Positions 36,688 to 46,380 are shown, counted from the first letter of the stretch. The stretch is 64,000 bases of DNA from Halothiobacillus sp. (GCA_023255735.1 JAGDVP010000001.1:59577-123576), one strand, 5' to 3'. Translations and numbers: made by a program. Notes: generated by a model from the letters alone, not told the origin.

Positions 36688-37380
36688 TTAGGCCTGTTTG
36701 ATTTGTAATTTGCGATTCAGCGCATAAACGAACATCAGCACCAGCAGTGAGAAAATCACCATGATGATGGAAAGCAGGTGGGCTTCGGCGTATTCGAACG
36801 ATTCGACATGATCGAAAATTGCGATAGAAACCGTGCGGGTTTGGCCCTCGATATTGCCCCCCACCATCAGCACGACGCCAAACTCGCCCACGGTGTGCGC
36901 AAAGGTGAGCACGGAGCCGACTAAAAACCCTTGGCGCGCGAGCGGCACAATGACCGTGAAAAACCGATCAAAAAATGAGGCGCGCATGGTGCGTGCCGCA
37001 TCAACAATTTGGGTTGGCAAGGCTTCAAACGCCGCCATAATGGGCTGCACGGTGAAGGGCAGGGAATAAATCACGGAGCCGATAATGAGCCCTAGTTTAT
37101 TAAAAGTGAGCTGGCCGTCGTAGCCTAACGATTTGAGAAAATGGGCAATCTCGCCATTGGGGTTGAGCGCGATAATTAAATAAAACCCGAGCACCGTGGG
37201 CGGCAATACCAGCGGCAGTGCAACGAGAGCCTCTAAAAAAATTCGGGCGCGTGAGCGCATTTGCGATAAAGCCCACGCGATGGGGGTGCCGATAATCAGC
37301 AGTGCAAGGGTAGTAATGCCGGCGACTTCAAGGGTGAGTAAAATCGGATCAACATCCAGTGGATAACCGAAAACCTGCAT
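36688..37380 (-). CDS. modB: Molybdate ABC transporter permease
   Basis: A 230-residue permease with five to six membrane segments. The EAA loop that docks on ModC is E-A-A-R-T-M-like here (V-D-A-A-R-T-M-R-A-S-F-F-D-R-F, about 130-145). FAHTVGEFGVVLMVGGNI is a strong ModB signature. It follows modA by about 100 bases and touches modC. Confidence 0.95.
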   Translation of the reverse strand: MQVFGYPLDVDPILLTLEVAGITTLALLIIGTPIAWALSQMRSRARIFLEALVALPLVLPPTVLGFYLIIALNPNGEIAHFLKSLGYDGQLTFNKLGLIIGSVIYSLPFTVQPIMAAFEALPTQIVDAARTMRASFFDRFFTVIVPLARQGFLVGSVLTFAHTVGEFGVVLMVGGNIEGQTRTVSIAIFDHVESFEYAEAHLLSIIMVIFSLLVLMFVYALNRKLQIKQA

Positions 37381-37483
37381 AGTTTAACTCGTGTTAATTC
37401 AGGGGGTGCCGAGGCTAAAACAACGCCCGTGCCTTTGAGTTGGCAGGGCGCGATTAAGTTGGGAGCGAGGCATGAACTCCGGG

Positions 37484-38254
37484 TTATTTCGGAATTTCGT
37501 AGCCGTAGCTTTCGATGATTTTTATCGCAGCGGGGCTGCGCATGTAGTTGATGAAGCTTTTCGCGGCGGCGGCGTGCTGGGTGTTGTTAATCAGCACGGC
37601 CGCTTGGTTGATCGGGGTGTAATCGGCCTGCGGTACGAGCCAGTATTCGCCCTTGCCAATGGCTGGGCTTTCGGGATCTTTAATTTGTGAGAGCGCCACA
37701 AAGCCTAATTGGGCGTTGCCGGTCATCACAAACTGGAAGGTGGCGGTAATGCTTTCGCCTTGGACGATTTTTTTATCGGCATCGAGTTTCTCAAACACAC
37801 CCATTTTTTTTAGCACTTCAACGGCGGCTGAGCCATAGGGGGCGCCCTTGGGGTTGGCAATGGCTAAATGGTTGTAGCTGGCGGCTTTAATAATTTCATC
37901 ATGCTCTTTGGCAACGGGGAGGGTGGTGCTGTAAAGCGCCAGCTTGCCTTGGGCATATTCCATGTAATCGCTGGCTTTGCCCTCTTCCATGAGCTTTTTC
38001 GGGGTTTTGGTGTCGGCGGAGAAAAAGGCATCAAATGGGGCGCCATTGTTGATTTGCGCATACAAACCGCCGGTGGGGCCGAATGAGAACCGGACTTGGT
38101 TGCCGGTTTCTTTCGTCCATTCTTGGCCGATTTGTTCAATCGCTTTGGTGAAATTAGCGGCCACGGCGACCGTGATGGTGTCGGCTTGCGCGCTGCTGAA
38201 TGCGGCGGTGAAGGCGAGGGTGGTGCCTAAGGCAAGGCTTAACATTTTGTTCAT
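37484..38254 (-). CDS. modA: Molybdate-binding periplasmic protein
   Basis: About 256 residues. Signal peptide ends near S-S-A-Q-A. The mature protein begins D-T-I-T-V-A-V-A-A-N-F-T, the ModA start carrying oxyanion-binding Ser/Thr-type residues, and V-R-F-S-F-G-P-T-G-G-L-Y-A-Q is the second binding loop. Usually this loop is S-S-G; F-G-P-T-G is a ModA/WtpA-like variation. I start at ATG 38254 with GGAG upstream; the frame extends to 38326 across the operator region and should not be used. First gene of the presumed modABC-receptor-TauE operon. Confidence 0.93.
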   Translation of the reverse strand: MNKMLSLALGTTLAFTAAFSSAQADTITVAVAANFTKAIEQIGQEWTKETGNQVRFSFGPTGGLYAQINNGAPFDAFFSADTKTPKKLMEEGKASDYMEYAQGKLALYSTTLPVAKEHDEIIKAASYNHLAIANPKGAPYGSAAVEVLKKMGVFEKLDADKKIVQGESITATFQFVMTGNAQLGFVALSQIKDPESPAIGKGEYWLVPQADYTPINQAAVLINNTQHAAAAKSFINYMRSPAAIKIIESYGYEIPK

Positions 38255-38275
38255 AAACGATCTCCGATGTTTGTT

Positions 38276-38289
38276 TCGATATATATCGA
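38276..38289. promoter_or_regulatory. Candidate ModE operator upstream of modA
   Basis: A perfect 14-base palindrome, TCGATATATATCGA, 22 bases upstream of the modA ATG and just after the modE terminator. ModE boxes are built from CGnTATATA-like half-sites, so this is a plausible operator by which ModE-molybdate represses the transport genes. The half-sites here overlap instead of being spaced by about six bases, so proof is lacking. Confidence 0.55.
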
Positions 38290-38294
38290 TGGGC

Positions 38295-38321
38295 AAAAAA
38301 AACACGCCCAAAACGGGCGTG
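38295..38321 (-). terminator. Intrinsic terminator of modE
   Basis: On the minus strand CACGCCC, loop GTTTT, GGGCGTG, then eight T. It begins 12 bases after the modE stop, so modE and modA are likely separate transcripts. Confidence 0.85.
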
Positions 38322-38333
38322 CGCAATCAAAAA

Positions 38334-39137
38334 TTAATTATCAATGCCAACGATAATGTGGCTGGCTTTAATGAGGGCGCAGGCTTTGTCGCCCACATTG
38401 AGCCCGAGTTCTTTGGTGCTGCCTTCGGTAATCATCGCGGTGACTAAATTGCCGCCGGCGAGTTTGATGACGATTTCGGCATTGACTGCCCCATCGGTCA
38501 CGCGCTCTACCGTGCCGCACAATTGGTTGCGCGCCGAGGTGGTGACCGGGTCTTTGCTCACAATCACAAAACTGGATTTGATGAGCGCAAAGGCTTTGCT
38601 GCCGACCGCCAGATTCATGTTTTCGGCGCTGGTGTTGGTAATCATGGCGGTGAGGGTGTCATTGCCTTGAATTTGCAGCACCACTTCAGTGTTGACCGCC
38701 CCTTGGGTGAGGGATTGAACGGTGCCGGAAAAGGTATTGCGGGCGCTAGTTTTCATGAGAATGCTCCTTAAATCGTGGGTGACTTGATTAATGTCATGGG
38801 CTGCAAATAACGCCATAAGTTGCGCTTGCAGTGCCGAGAGTTTACTGAATGACTCAATTAAGCTCACACCATAACGGGTTAAAATGGCACCGCCGCCGCC
38901 CGAGCCGCCATGCTGGGTGACGACCACGGGCTCGGTGCCCAAATTATTGATAATGTCGATGGCATCCCACGCGGCTTTGTAGGTCATGCCAATGGCTTTG
39001 GCCGCGCCGCTGATTGAGCCTGTGTGGTGCACGGCTTGCAAGAGTTTCATCCGGCGGTTGGAGATGTCGGCATTGCCGAGCCGCAAAGCCAGCGGCAGAA
39101 TAAATTCACCCTGAGGAGATGGTTCGGCGGGGGTCAT
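38334..39137 (-). CDS. modE: Molybdate-responsive transcriptional regulator ModE
   Basis: A 267-residue regulator. N-terminal LysR-like winged helix (about 25-110: RMKLLQAVHHTGSISGAAKA, Y-K-A-A-W-D-A-I) followed by two Mop domains that bind molybdate, each beginning T-S-A-R-N (TSARNTFSGTVQSLTQGAVN and TSARNQLCGTVERVTDGAVN). Length and order match E. coli ModE (262). It usually represses modABC and activates molybdoenzyme genes. Upstream of modA with its own terminator. Confidence 0.96.
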   Translation of the reverse strand: MTPAEPSPQGEFILPLALRLGNADISNRRMKLLQAVHHTGSISGAAKAIGMTYKAAWDAIDIINNLGTEPVVVTQHGGSGGGGAILTRYGVSLIESFSKLSALQAQLMALFAAHDINQVTHDLRSILMKTSARNTFSGTVQSLTQGAVNTEVVLQIQGNDTLTAMITNTSAENMNLAVGSKAFALIKSSFVIVSKDPVTTSARNQLCGTVERVTDGAVNAEIVIKLAGGNLVTAMITEGSTKELGLNVGDKACALIKASHIIVGIDN

Positions 39138-39339
39138 AAGCTTAAGCTGCCTTGCGTTGGGTTTGAATGGGCTTTTGCCGTGGTGTCGTGAGCCTGTGTA
39201 ATTTGCAATTGGTATTGAAAATTACCCGATCTACTCGCTATTTACCGAACTATAGGTTGTTCTTTGGTGTTTCTCAAGTCTTGTCTTTGGGCTTAAGTGT
39301 TTGAGCGGGGTGGTTCAGCCTGATTGATGTTTTTGGGCG

Positions 39340-40554
39340 TTAATCGAGTTGTAGGAGTTGTGCAAACAGTTCATCCACCTTCATCTCCTCGCCGCTTAGG
39401 GCTTTGGCCAGTAATTCGGCACCAATCAGCGGCAAGGCCAGCACTACATCGGGTTTCACGCGTTTAATTTTCGCCATATTGTGGGCATCGCTCACGGCGA
39501 CCACGGTTTTGATGTGTTCGTTCACGTCCTTGGCGGCAAGAATAATAAATGCGTTATCCGAATCATCTTCGGTGAGCGCCAATATCGCGCGCGCGGTATC
39601 GACCTGCGCCTGTTTTAATACCTCGCTATCGCTGGCATCGCCGATAATTAAATCATCGGGCACCTCGGTACATTCCGGACGCTGGTTGCGCCAAATGAGG
39701 GTGACGTCGAGCCCGCGCGCTTCAATGGCCTTGGCGGTATTGCGTGCCAGGGGGTTGCAGCCCACCACGATGATGTGATCTTTTCGCAGCATGTTTTTTT
39801 TCCTTGGTTGAATGAGTTTTAAAATTTGCCGGTTCATCATCGGGCCTAAAATTGCCGTCAGCGAGGTGGCAAAAACCAATAACCCCAAGATGATTAAGCT
39901 CAATGTAAATAATCGAGCTTGTATGGTGGTGGGCAGAATATCGCCATAGCCGACCGTGCTCATGGTGACTACTGTAAAGTAGAGCGCGGTGGGAAAGTCG
40001 GTAATAACGGGTTTAAATTGCTCACCCAGTACATACGCGCCCACCACGCCAAACCCCAGCGTGAGCAACATGCCGGTGATGGAATACAAGGTGCCGGTCG
40101 CGAGGCTGGCGCTTTGAAAATGGCCGCGATTGCTGATTAACAGCACCAGCACCAGCGCGTGAAAACCAATTAAAACCAAGGGTTGCGAAGCGAGTGGCGT
40201 GAGCTCCAAAAGCAAGCTCGCCAAGCTCATGAGCACCGCGATGATCCACGCGAGCCGCGAGCGCAGCAACAACCCCATCGACATAATCAGCAGCACGATG
40301 CCGATTACATCGTGCGGCACGCCCCGAATGGCCAGCGAACTTAATCCGCCTGTCAGCTGGCTTAGGGTTTCTTGCGGCAGAGCAATAAAATCGCGCAGTA
40401 ATCGCAGGGTTTGATTGATTTGCAGTAAGCCCGATAAGCCCACCGCGAGGGCAAGTGGCACATGCGGAAACCACGCGTTCATGTGCAGCGTGTGATAGAG
40501 CCGGTGCCCAAACGCTCTGATGCGTCGAGCTAAATGCACGGGGTGCCAATTCAT
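39340..40554 (-). CDS. Voltage-gated-type potassium channel with RCK (TrkA-N) domain
   Basis: About 404 residues. Several membrane segments (about residues 20-190) end in a pore loop with the potassium filter, T-V-G-Y-G-D. A cytoplasmic RCK/TrkA-N Rossmann domain follows: I-I-V-V-G-C-N-P-L-A, then L-I-I-G-D-A-S-D and ILALTEDDSDNAFI. It resembles E. coli Kch. I choose ATG 40554 (M-N-W-H-P-V) because the longer frame to 40680 would run into the photolyase gene; no strong ribosome-binding site is seen at either. It follows phrB on the same strand. Confidence 0.85.
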   Translation of the reverse strand: MNWHPVHLARRIRAFGHRLYHTLHMNAWFPHVPLALAVGLSGLLQINQTLRLLRDFIALPQETLSQLTGGLSSLAIRGVPHDVIGIVLLIMSMGLLLRSRLAWIIAVLMSLASLLLELTPLASQPLVLIGFHALVLVLLISNRGHFQSASLATGTLYSITGMLLTLGFGVVGAYVLGEQFKPVITDFPTALYFTVVTMSTVGYGDILPTTIQARLFTLSLIILGLLVFATSLTAILGPMMNRQILKLIQPRKKNMLRKDHIIVVGCNPLARNTAKAIEARGLDVTLIWRNQRPECTEVPDDLIIGDASDSEVLKQAQVDTARAILALTEDDSDNAFIILAAKDVNEHIKTVVAVSDAHNMAKIKRVKPDVVLALPLIGAELLAKALSGEEMKVDELFAQLLQLD

Positions 40555-40615
40555 GCAAGAGAACAGGGGCGGTTTGCTTGATTCATCACGCCATTGTGCC
40601 AGAGGCCAGCTAAAT

Positions 40616-42076
40616 TTAATCGAGCAGCGATGAGGCGGTAAATGTTTTGATTTGACTGAACCGCGCCAAGGCTTGCTCACGGCTGATTTTTAAATCGACA
40701 ATTGGCCTTGGGTAGTTTTGCCCAAGCAGCACGCCCGCACGCCCCAATGTGGCGGCATCGGCCGTCCACGGAGCAAATAGGGCGGGGTTGGGCAGGCGGG
40801 CCAATTCGGGCAGCCAGCGGCGAATAAAATCTCCTTTGGGATCGAATTTTTCGGCCTGCAAGATCGGGTTAAAAATTCGAAAGTAGGGCGCGGCATCGGC
40901 GCCGGTGCCGGCAGTCCACTGCCAGCCGGCGGTGTTGCTGGGTTCGTCGGCATCAATCAGGGTATCCATAAACCACGCTGCGCCTTCACGCCAGTCGATG
41001 GCTAAATTTTTGGTGAGCAACGAGGCCACAATCATGCGGGCGCGGTTGTGCATCCAGCCGGTTTGCCAGAGGCAGCGCATGGCGGCATCCACCACGGGAA
41101 TACCGGTTTGGCCGGTTTGCCATGCGCGTAAATCGGCGGCGGCCTCGGTTTGGGTATCGCGCCAAGCAAAGGCGTTGAAGCGTTCATCAAGCGGCGCATC
41201 CACCGTATGGGGAAAATGATAAGCCAGATAGGCGCCAAATTCGCGCCAGCCGAGCTCGCGCACAAAGTGCTCAACACCGCGCGGTTCTAGCACGCTGCCG
41301 TGGGTGGTACGCAGGCTTTGGATGATTTGCCGGGGGGTGATTTCACCAAAGTGCAGATGCGCGCCAAGTTGGGATACGCCACTGCCATCCAGCCAATTGC
41401 GGGCCTCGGCATAGGCATCAACTTTGGGTGAAAAATCAGTGAAGCGCGCCCATGCGCCGGCCTCACCGGGTTGCCATTCGGAAAAGCCGGCCGCCCACGG
41501 CTGGCGGGGCAATAAACCTAAAGTTTCGATGGGCGCGCTCGCAAGCCCGGCATCCACGGCCGGCAAGTGCTCGGGTGCGGGTTGGGTGGGTAAATCAAGA
41601 CCTGCGGCAATCACCGCCTTCCAATAAGGCGTAAACACTTGAAAGGGTTTGTTTTGCTTGTTCAAAATCATCCAAGGTTCATGCAGGTAATTGCCATTGA
41701 ATGACTGCACTTCAATGCCAGAGGCTTTGAGCGTGGCTTTGATGGCGGCATCTTGCGCGCGGGCAGCAGGCGCCATCCGCCGATTCCAAAAAACCGCCGT
41801 GGCACCGGTGTCTTTGATCAGGGTTTGAAGCACTGTGAGCGCCTCGCCTTGGCGAATGATTAGGTGACTGCCGCGCGCGCGCAAGTTATTGTCTAAGGCC
41901 AAAAGGCTGTGGTGCCGCCACCAGCGGCTGGCGCCACCCTCAAAGAGGGCATTCTTGCCGCGCGCTTGGATGTAAACCGGTATGATGGCTCCCGTGCGTA
42001 GGGCGGCGGTGAGCGCGGGGTTGTCTTCTAGGCGTAAATCATTTCGAAACCAGACCAAGGTTGTCATCATGTTCAT
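40616..42076 (-). CDS. phrB: Deoxyribodipyrimidine photolyase (class I CPD type)
   Basis: About 486 residues of the photolyase/cryptochrome family, which repairs UV dimers with light, FADH- and an antenna. N-terminal antenna domain (TTLVWFRNDLRLEDNPAL), C-terminal FAD domain with S-G-V-S-Q-L-G-A-H-L-H-F-G, ELGWREFGAYLAYHFP, and the Trp-rich end TAGWQWTAGTGADAAPYFRIFNP. The ending F-D-P-K-G-D-F-I-R-R-W matches class I. Three close start codons (42076, 42070, 42067) are possible; none has a clear ribosome-binding site. Confidence 0.94.
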   Translation of the reverse strand: MNMMTTLVWFRNDLRLEDNPALTAALRTGAIIPVYIQARGKNALFEGGASRWWRHHSLLALDNNLRARGSHLIIRQGEALTVLQTLIKDTGATAVFWNRRMAPAARAQDAAIKATLKASGIEVQSFNGNYLHEPWMILNKQNKPFQVFTPYWKAVIAAGLDLPTQPAPEHLPAVDAGLASAPIETLGLLPRQPWAAGFSEWQPGEAGAWARFTDFSPKVDAYAEARNWLDGSGVSQLGAHLHFGEITPRQIIQSLRTTHGSVLEPRGVEHFVRELGWREFGAYLAYHFPHTVDAPLDERFNAFAWRDTQTEAAADLRAWQTGQTGIPVVDAAMRCLWQTGWMHNRARMIVASLLTKNLAIDWREGAAWFMDTLIDADEPSNTAGWQWTAGTGADAAPYFRIFNPILQAEKFDPKGDFIRRWLPELARLPNPALFAPWTADAATLGRAGVLLGQNYPRPIVDLKISREQALARFSQIKTFTASSLLD

Positions 42077-42184
42077 CTGCTTGGCAATCAAAGGGGATGA
42101 GTATGGTCGTTGGCTCGGTTTTTTTCATGCCGTTTTGGCGCGAGCGCAGGCGGGGCAACAAATTATCACGATATTGAGGGCGAA

Positions 42185-43258
42185 ATGAATCTAAGTCAGC
42201 GTGCAGGTTTTGGGGGAATGCTGGCGCTTTTGGCGCTTGGCTTGGCCGGTTGTCAGTCAGAGACAATCGCAACGCCCACGCCGCCACCGGTGGTGCGGGT
42301 GGCGCCCATTGCCGCTGGCACGCTGGCGCAGCCCCATTTAATCGGCACAGTGGTGCCGGGAACACAAAGCGCGGCGGGTTTTTTGGTGGGCGGGCGCATT
42401 GCTGAACGCTTGGTTGAGCGCGGTGCGCAGGTTCAGGCAGGACAGGTGCTTGCCAAGTTAGATTTGGCCGATTTGCAAGCCAAAGTGGCGGCCAGTAGTG
42501 CACAGCTGCAACAAGCGTCCGCGGCTGCGCAATTTGCGGAGCAAAATTTTGGTCGCATTCAAGCCATGATGGCGAAAAAACTCACTAGCCAGCAGGAATT
42601 TGATCAAGCAAAATCAAATATCAATGCGGCGCGCGCGGCACAAACGGCGGCGCGCGCGCAGCTCGATTCGGCGCAATTGGCTTTAAATTATGGCCAACTC
42701 AAAGCGCCGTTTGCCGGGGTGGTGGTGTCTATCGATGCAGATCGGGGCGCGGTGGTGGCGGCAGGTCAGCCGGTGGTTACCCTCGCGCAAGCGGGCGGGC
42801 GGCAGGTGTTGGTTGCTGTGCCTGAGAATCGTTTGGCCGGCTTGCCGCATACCGCCCAAGCGCAAATTTTTGGCCAGCCCGCGCGGCTTGATGTGACGTT
42901 CGCTTCGGTGGAAGGGGCGGTGGATGCCGCCAGCCGAACATGGCAGGTGCGCTTTAATTTGCCAGCCAACACGCCAACCGAATTGGGCTTAGGGCAAACC
43001 GTGACGCTTATTTTTGCCGATCAAACCGTGCCTAAAACCGTGCCGATTGGGGCGATTATCGGCGCGGGCGATCAGGCGGGGGTGTTTGTGGTGCGCGAGG
43101 GTAAGGCGGTATTTACGCCCGTGCAAGTGCAAAATCTGGGGCAGGAGTCGGCGGTGATTTTCACCCATCTTCCCGTGGGCACGCCGGTCGTGGCTCTTGG
43201 GGTGAACCGCCTACATGATGGCGAGCCGGTGCGCATCCAGCCGGGGTTGGGTTCATGA
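42185..43258 (+). CDS. RND efflux periplasmic adaptor lipoprotein
   Basis: About 357 residues of the HlyD/AcrA family. Lipobox L-A-G-C after a short signal (about residues 12-22), then the lipoyl halves, V-G-G-R-I-A-E-R-L-V-E-R-G-A-Q-V and L-K-A-P-F-A-G-V-V-V, around a coiled hairpin (about 90-165, A/Q-rich), then beta-barrel and membrane-proximal domains. I start at ATG 42185 with GAGG upstream. It overlaps the permease by four bases (ATGA). No outer-membrane factor is nearby, so the pump must borrow a TolC-like channel. Confidence 0.92.
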   Translation: MNLSQRAGFGGMLALLALGLAGCQSETIATPTPPPVVRVAPIAAGTLAQPHLIGTVVPGTQSAAGFLVGGRIAERLVERGAQVQAGQVLAKLDLADLQAKVAASSAQLQQASAAAQFAEQNFGRIQAMMAKKLTSQQEFDQAKSNINAARAAQTAARAQLDSAQLALNYGQLKAPFAGVVVSIDADRGAVVAAGQPVVTLAQAGGRQVLVAVPENRLAGLPHTAQAQIFGQPARLDVTFASVEGAVDAASRTWQVRFNLPANTPTELGLGQTVTLIFADQTVPKTVPIGAIIGAGDQAGVFVVREGKAVFTPVQVQNLGQESAVIFTHLPVGTPVVALGVNRLHDGEPVRIQPGLGS

Positions 43259-46200
43259 GCACCACGCCCCCTTCACTGCCACCGCTGCCCGTGAATCAAA
43301 ATCGCTTTTCTGGCTTTAACTTGTCGGCTCTGGCGGTGCGCGAGCATGCCGTGACTTTGTATTTCATCATCATGGTGGCTTTGGTTGGTATTTATTCTTT
43401 TGTGTCGCTTGGGCGGGCAGAGGATCCCGCATTTACCATTAAAGTGATGGTGGTGACCGCGCAATGGCCGGGTGCAACGGCGCAGCAAATGCAGGATCAA
43501 GTAGCAGACAAGCTTGAAAAAGCGCTGCAAGCCGTGCCGTATTTCGATCGGGTGGAAACCTATGCCCGCGCGGGCAGTGTGCAAATGCGGGTGGATTTGC
43601 GTGAAGACACGCCGCCCGATCAAGTGCTGCCGACGTTTTATCAAGTGCGAAAACACTTAAGTGATGAAGCGCCGAATCTGCCAGCCGGCGTGCAAGGGCC
43701 ATTTTTTAATGATGATTTTTCTGATGTGTATTTCACGCTGTATGCCTTAACCGCGCCGAACTTGCCCGCGCGTGATTTAGCCCGCGAAGCGGAGCGTTTG
43801 CGCGCCGCCGTGCTCGGTGTGCCGGGAGTGGCTAAGGCGCATATTTTGGGCGAGCAGCCAGAGCAAGTGTTTGTGGATTTAGACCCACAAAAAATGCAGA
43901 GCTTTGGGCTAACCCCAGCGGCGATTGGTCAGGCGATTGCCGCGCAAAATAGCATCACTCCAGCCGGGCTCATCGAGACGCAGGGGCCGCGCCTGTATTT
44001 TCGACTTGATGGCGGTTATGCGGCCAGCACGCCCGGGGTGGTGGCGCGGCTTGAAAACACCCCGCTTGTGGTGGCCGGGCGGGTGATTCGTTTGGGCGAT
44101 GTGGCCGCCGTGCGCCAAGGCTATGCCGATCCGCCGAGTTATCTGATTCAAAACAATGGCCAAAATGCCGTGATGGTCGGCGTGATTATGGCAAAAAATG
44201 CCAATGGCTTGGTTTTGGGTGAGCGCTTAACTCAATTTGAGCAAACCGCGCAAGCGCAAATGCCCCTCGGCGTGACCTTAACCAAGGTGACCGATCAAGC
44301 CAATGCCATTAAATTGGCCGTCAACACATTCCAGCTCAAGTTTTTTATGGCGCTGGGTGTCGTGATGCTGGTGGGGTTTATTGCCTTAGGCTTACGGGCG
44401 GGGTTGGTGGTGGCGCTGGCGGTGCCCTTAACCTTGGCCATTACCTTTGCCGTGATGCTGATAACCGGCAAAAACCTTGATCGCATCACCTTGGGCGCGC
44501 TCATTATCTCGCTCGGGCTTTTGGTGGATGATGCAATCATCGCCATCGAAATGATGCTGGTGAAGCTCGAAGAAGGTGCTTCACGCGTTGATGCCGCCGC
44601 TGCCGCTTGGCGCATTACCGCCGCCCCCATGTTGGTGGGCACGCTCATCACCGTGGTGGGCTTTGTGCCGATTGGTTTTGCGCAAAGTAATGTCGGCGAA
44701 TACGCCGGCAATATTTTTTGGATATTAGGCATTTCGCTGATTGCCTCTTGGCTCGTGGCGGTGGTGTTTACGCCGTATCTTGGGGTGCATTTTTTACCGA
44801 GCGTTTTACCGCACCCCGCGGGCGGCGAGGGCATGTACCAAAGCCGAATTTATCGCGGCTTGCGGCGGGTGGTGACTTTTTGCGTTGATTTTCGCTGGTG
44901 GGTGGCGGGTATCACGTTGCTGCTGTTTGTGGCCTCAATTGTCGTTATGGGTAAAGGCGTGGCCAAGCAATTTTTCCCGAGTTCCGATCGGCCCGAATTA
45001 TTGGTTGATATTAATTTACCCGAAGGATCATCCCTTGCCGCCACGCAAAAAGTGGTGGATGAGGTCGCAGCAAGCATCCATGGCGCGCCCGAGTTGGCCT
45101 CGCTATCCACTTATATCGGCCAAGGGGCGCCGCGCTTTTTCTTGGCGTTAAACCCAGAGCTACCCGACCCCGCCTTTGGCAAAATTATTGCTGTGGCGCA
45201 TAACGCCGCCGAGCGCGATGCCCTGCAAGCCCTGCTGCAGAAAAAAATTGAGGCGGGCGAGTTTCCCGGCGCGCAAGTGCGCCCCCATCCGTTGCTGTAT
45301 GGCCCGCCGGTGATTTGGCCGGTGCAATTTCGGGTGATGGGGCCGGATATCCAAATGCTTCGGCGTATTGGCGACGAGGTGCGCGCCGTAATGGCCGCCA
45401 ATCCCCACACCATTAATCCCCATTTGGCTTGGGGTGAGAAAACCCCCGTGCTCGGCTTTACGTTTGATGCGCCAAGGCTGGCGGCTTTGAGCATCACCCC
45501 GCAAGATGTGGCCGCGCAGGTGCAAACTTGGGTTTCGGGTACACAGGCAACGCAATTGCGGGTGGATATTCGTACCGTGAATCTGTTGGTGCGCGGCACC
45601 CCCGATGCTGCCCGCGATTTAGCGCAGTTAAACAGCTTGCCCATTCACCTCGCCAACGGCAAAACCGTGCCGTTAGGTCAGTTGGGCTCGATTGAACCCC
45701 GCTTTGAATACCCAGTGCTTGAGCGTCGCAATCGCGTGCCGTCCATCAATGTGGATGCCGAGGTGGCGGGCGCGCAGCCACCCGATGTAACGGCCGCCAT
45801 TTGGGCAAAACTCGATAAAATTCGTGCCGAACTCCCCTTGGGTTACGAGATTCAGATCGGCGGCTCGGTCGAGGAATCGGCCAAAGCGCAAGCCTCAATC
45901 AATAAAGTGGCACCGGTGATGGTGGTTTTAATGCTCACCCTGATTATGCTCATCATGCGTTCATTTCCGGGGCTTTTTATGGTGCTGCTGACCGCCCCGC
46001 TCGGGCTGATTGGTGCGGTTGCTGCCCTCGCGCTGTTTCATCAGCCGTTTGGTTTTGTGGCTTTGCTCGGATTAATTGGTTTGGCTGGCATTTTGATGCG
46101 CAACACGCTGATTTTAGTCGGGCAAATTCACGAAAATGAGCGCCATGGTCAAGATCGGTACACCGCTGTGATTGAGGCAACCATCCGCCGCGCCCGCCCG

Positions 46201-46380
46201 GTGATTTTAACGGCCCTGGCCGCCGTGTTGGCGTTTATCCCCTTAACTGAGAGCACGTTTTGGGGGCCGTTGGCCTTTACCCTGATTGGCGGAATTTTTG
46301 GCGGCACCTTTTTGACGCTGCTTTTTTTACCCGCCATGTATGCCCTGTGGTTTCGCGTGCGGCGGCCGGTTTTGTCATAA
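43255..46380 (+). CDS. RND efflux permease (AcrB/MdtB-like)
   Basis: A 1041-residue inner-membrane proton antiporter. First membrane segment about 31-50, a porter domain (A-Q-W-P-G-A-T-A-Q-Q-M, RND signature), then helices 2-6 with the proton-relay pair D-D in G-L-L-V-D-D-A-I-I-A-I-E. A second large porter loop and helices 7-12 follow, including L-A-G-I-L-M-R-N-T-L. Full length. It is closest in feel to TriC/MdtB-type drug pumps, not heavy-metal CzcA types. Substrate unknown. The first 30 residues are proline-rich. Confidence 0.93.
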   Translation: MSTTPPSLPPLPVNQNRFSGFNLSALAVREHAVTLYFIIMVALVGIYSFVSLGRAEDPAFTIKVMVVTAQWPGATAQQMQDQVADKLEKALQAVPYFDRVETYARAGSVQMRVDLREDTPPDQVLPTFYQVRKHLSDEAPNLPAGVQGPFFNDDFSDVYFTLYALTAPNLPARDLAREAERLRAAVLGVPGVAKAHILGEQPEQVFVDLDPQKMQSFGLTPAAIGQAIAAQNSITPAGLIETQGPRLYFRLDGGYAASTPGVVARLENTPLVVAGRVIRLGDVAAVRQGYADPPSYLIQNNGQNAVMVGVIMAKNANGLVLGERLTQFEQTAQAQMPLGVTLTKVTDQANAIKLAVNTFQLKFFMALGVVMLVGFIALGLRAGLVVALAVPLTLAITFAVMLITGKNLDRITLGALIISLGLLVDDAIIAIEMMLVKLEEGASRVDAAAAAWRITAAPMLVGTLITVVGFVPIGFAQSNVGEYAGNIFWILGISLIASWLVAVVFTPYLGVHFLPSVLPHPAGGEGMYQSRIYRGLRRVVTFCVDFRWWVAGITLLLFVASIVVMGKGVAKQFFPSSDRPELLVDINLPEGSSLAATQKVVDEVAASIHGAPELASLSTYIGQGAPRFFLALNPELPDPAFGKIIAVAHNAAERDALQALLQKKIEAGEFPGAQVRPHPLLYGPPVIWPVQFRVMGPDIQMLRRIGDEVRAVMAANPHTINPHLAWGEKTPVLGFTFDAPRLAALSITPQDVAAQVQTWVSGTQATQLRVDIRTVNLLVRGTPDAARDLAQLNSLPIHLANGKTVPLGQLGSIEPRFEYPVLERRNRVPSINVDAEVAGAQPPDVTAAIWAKLDKIRAELPLGYEIQIGGSVEESAKAQASINKVAPVMVVLMLTLIMLIMRSFPGLFMVLLTAPLGLIGAVAALALFHQPFGFVALLGLIGLAGILMRNTLILVGQIHENERHGQDRYTAVIEATIRRARPVILTALAAVLAFIPLTESTFWGPLAFTLIGGIFGGTFLTLLFLPAMYALWFRVRRPVLS

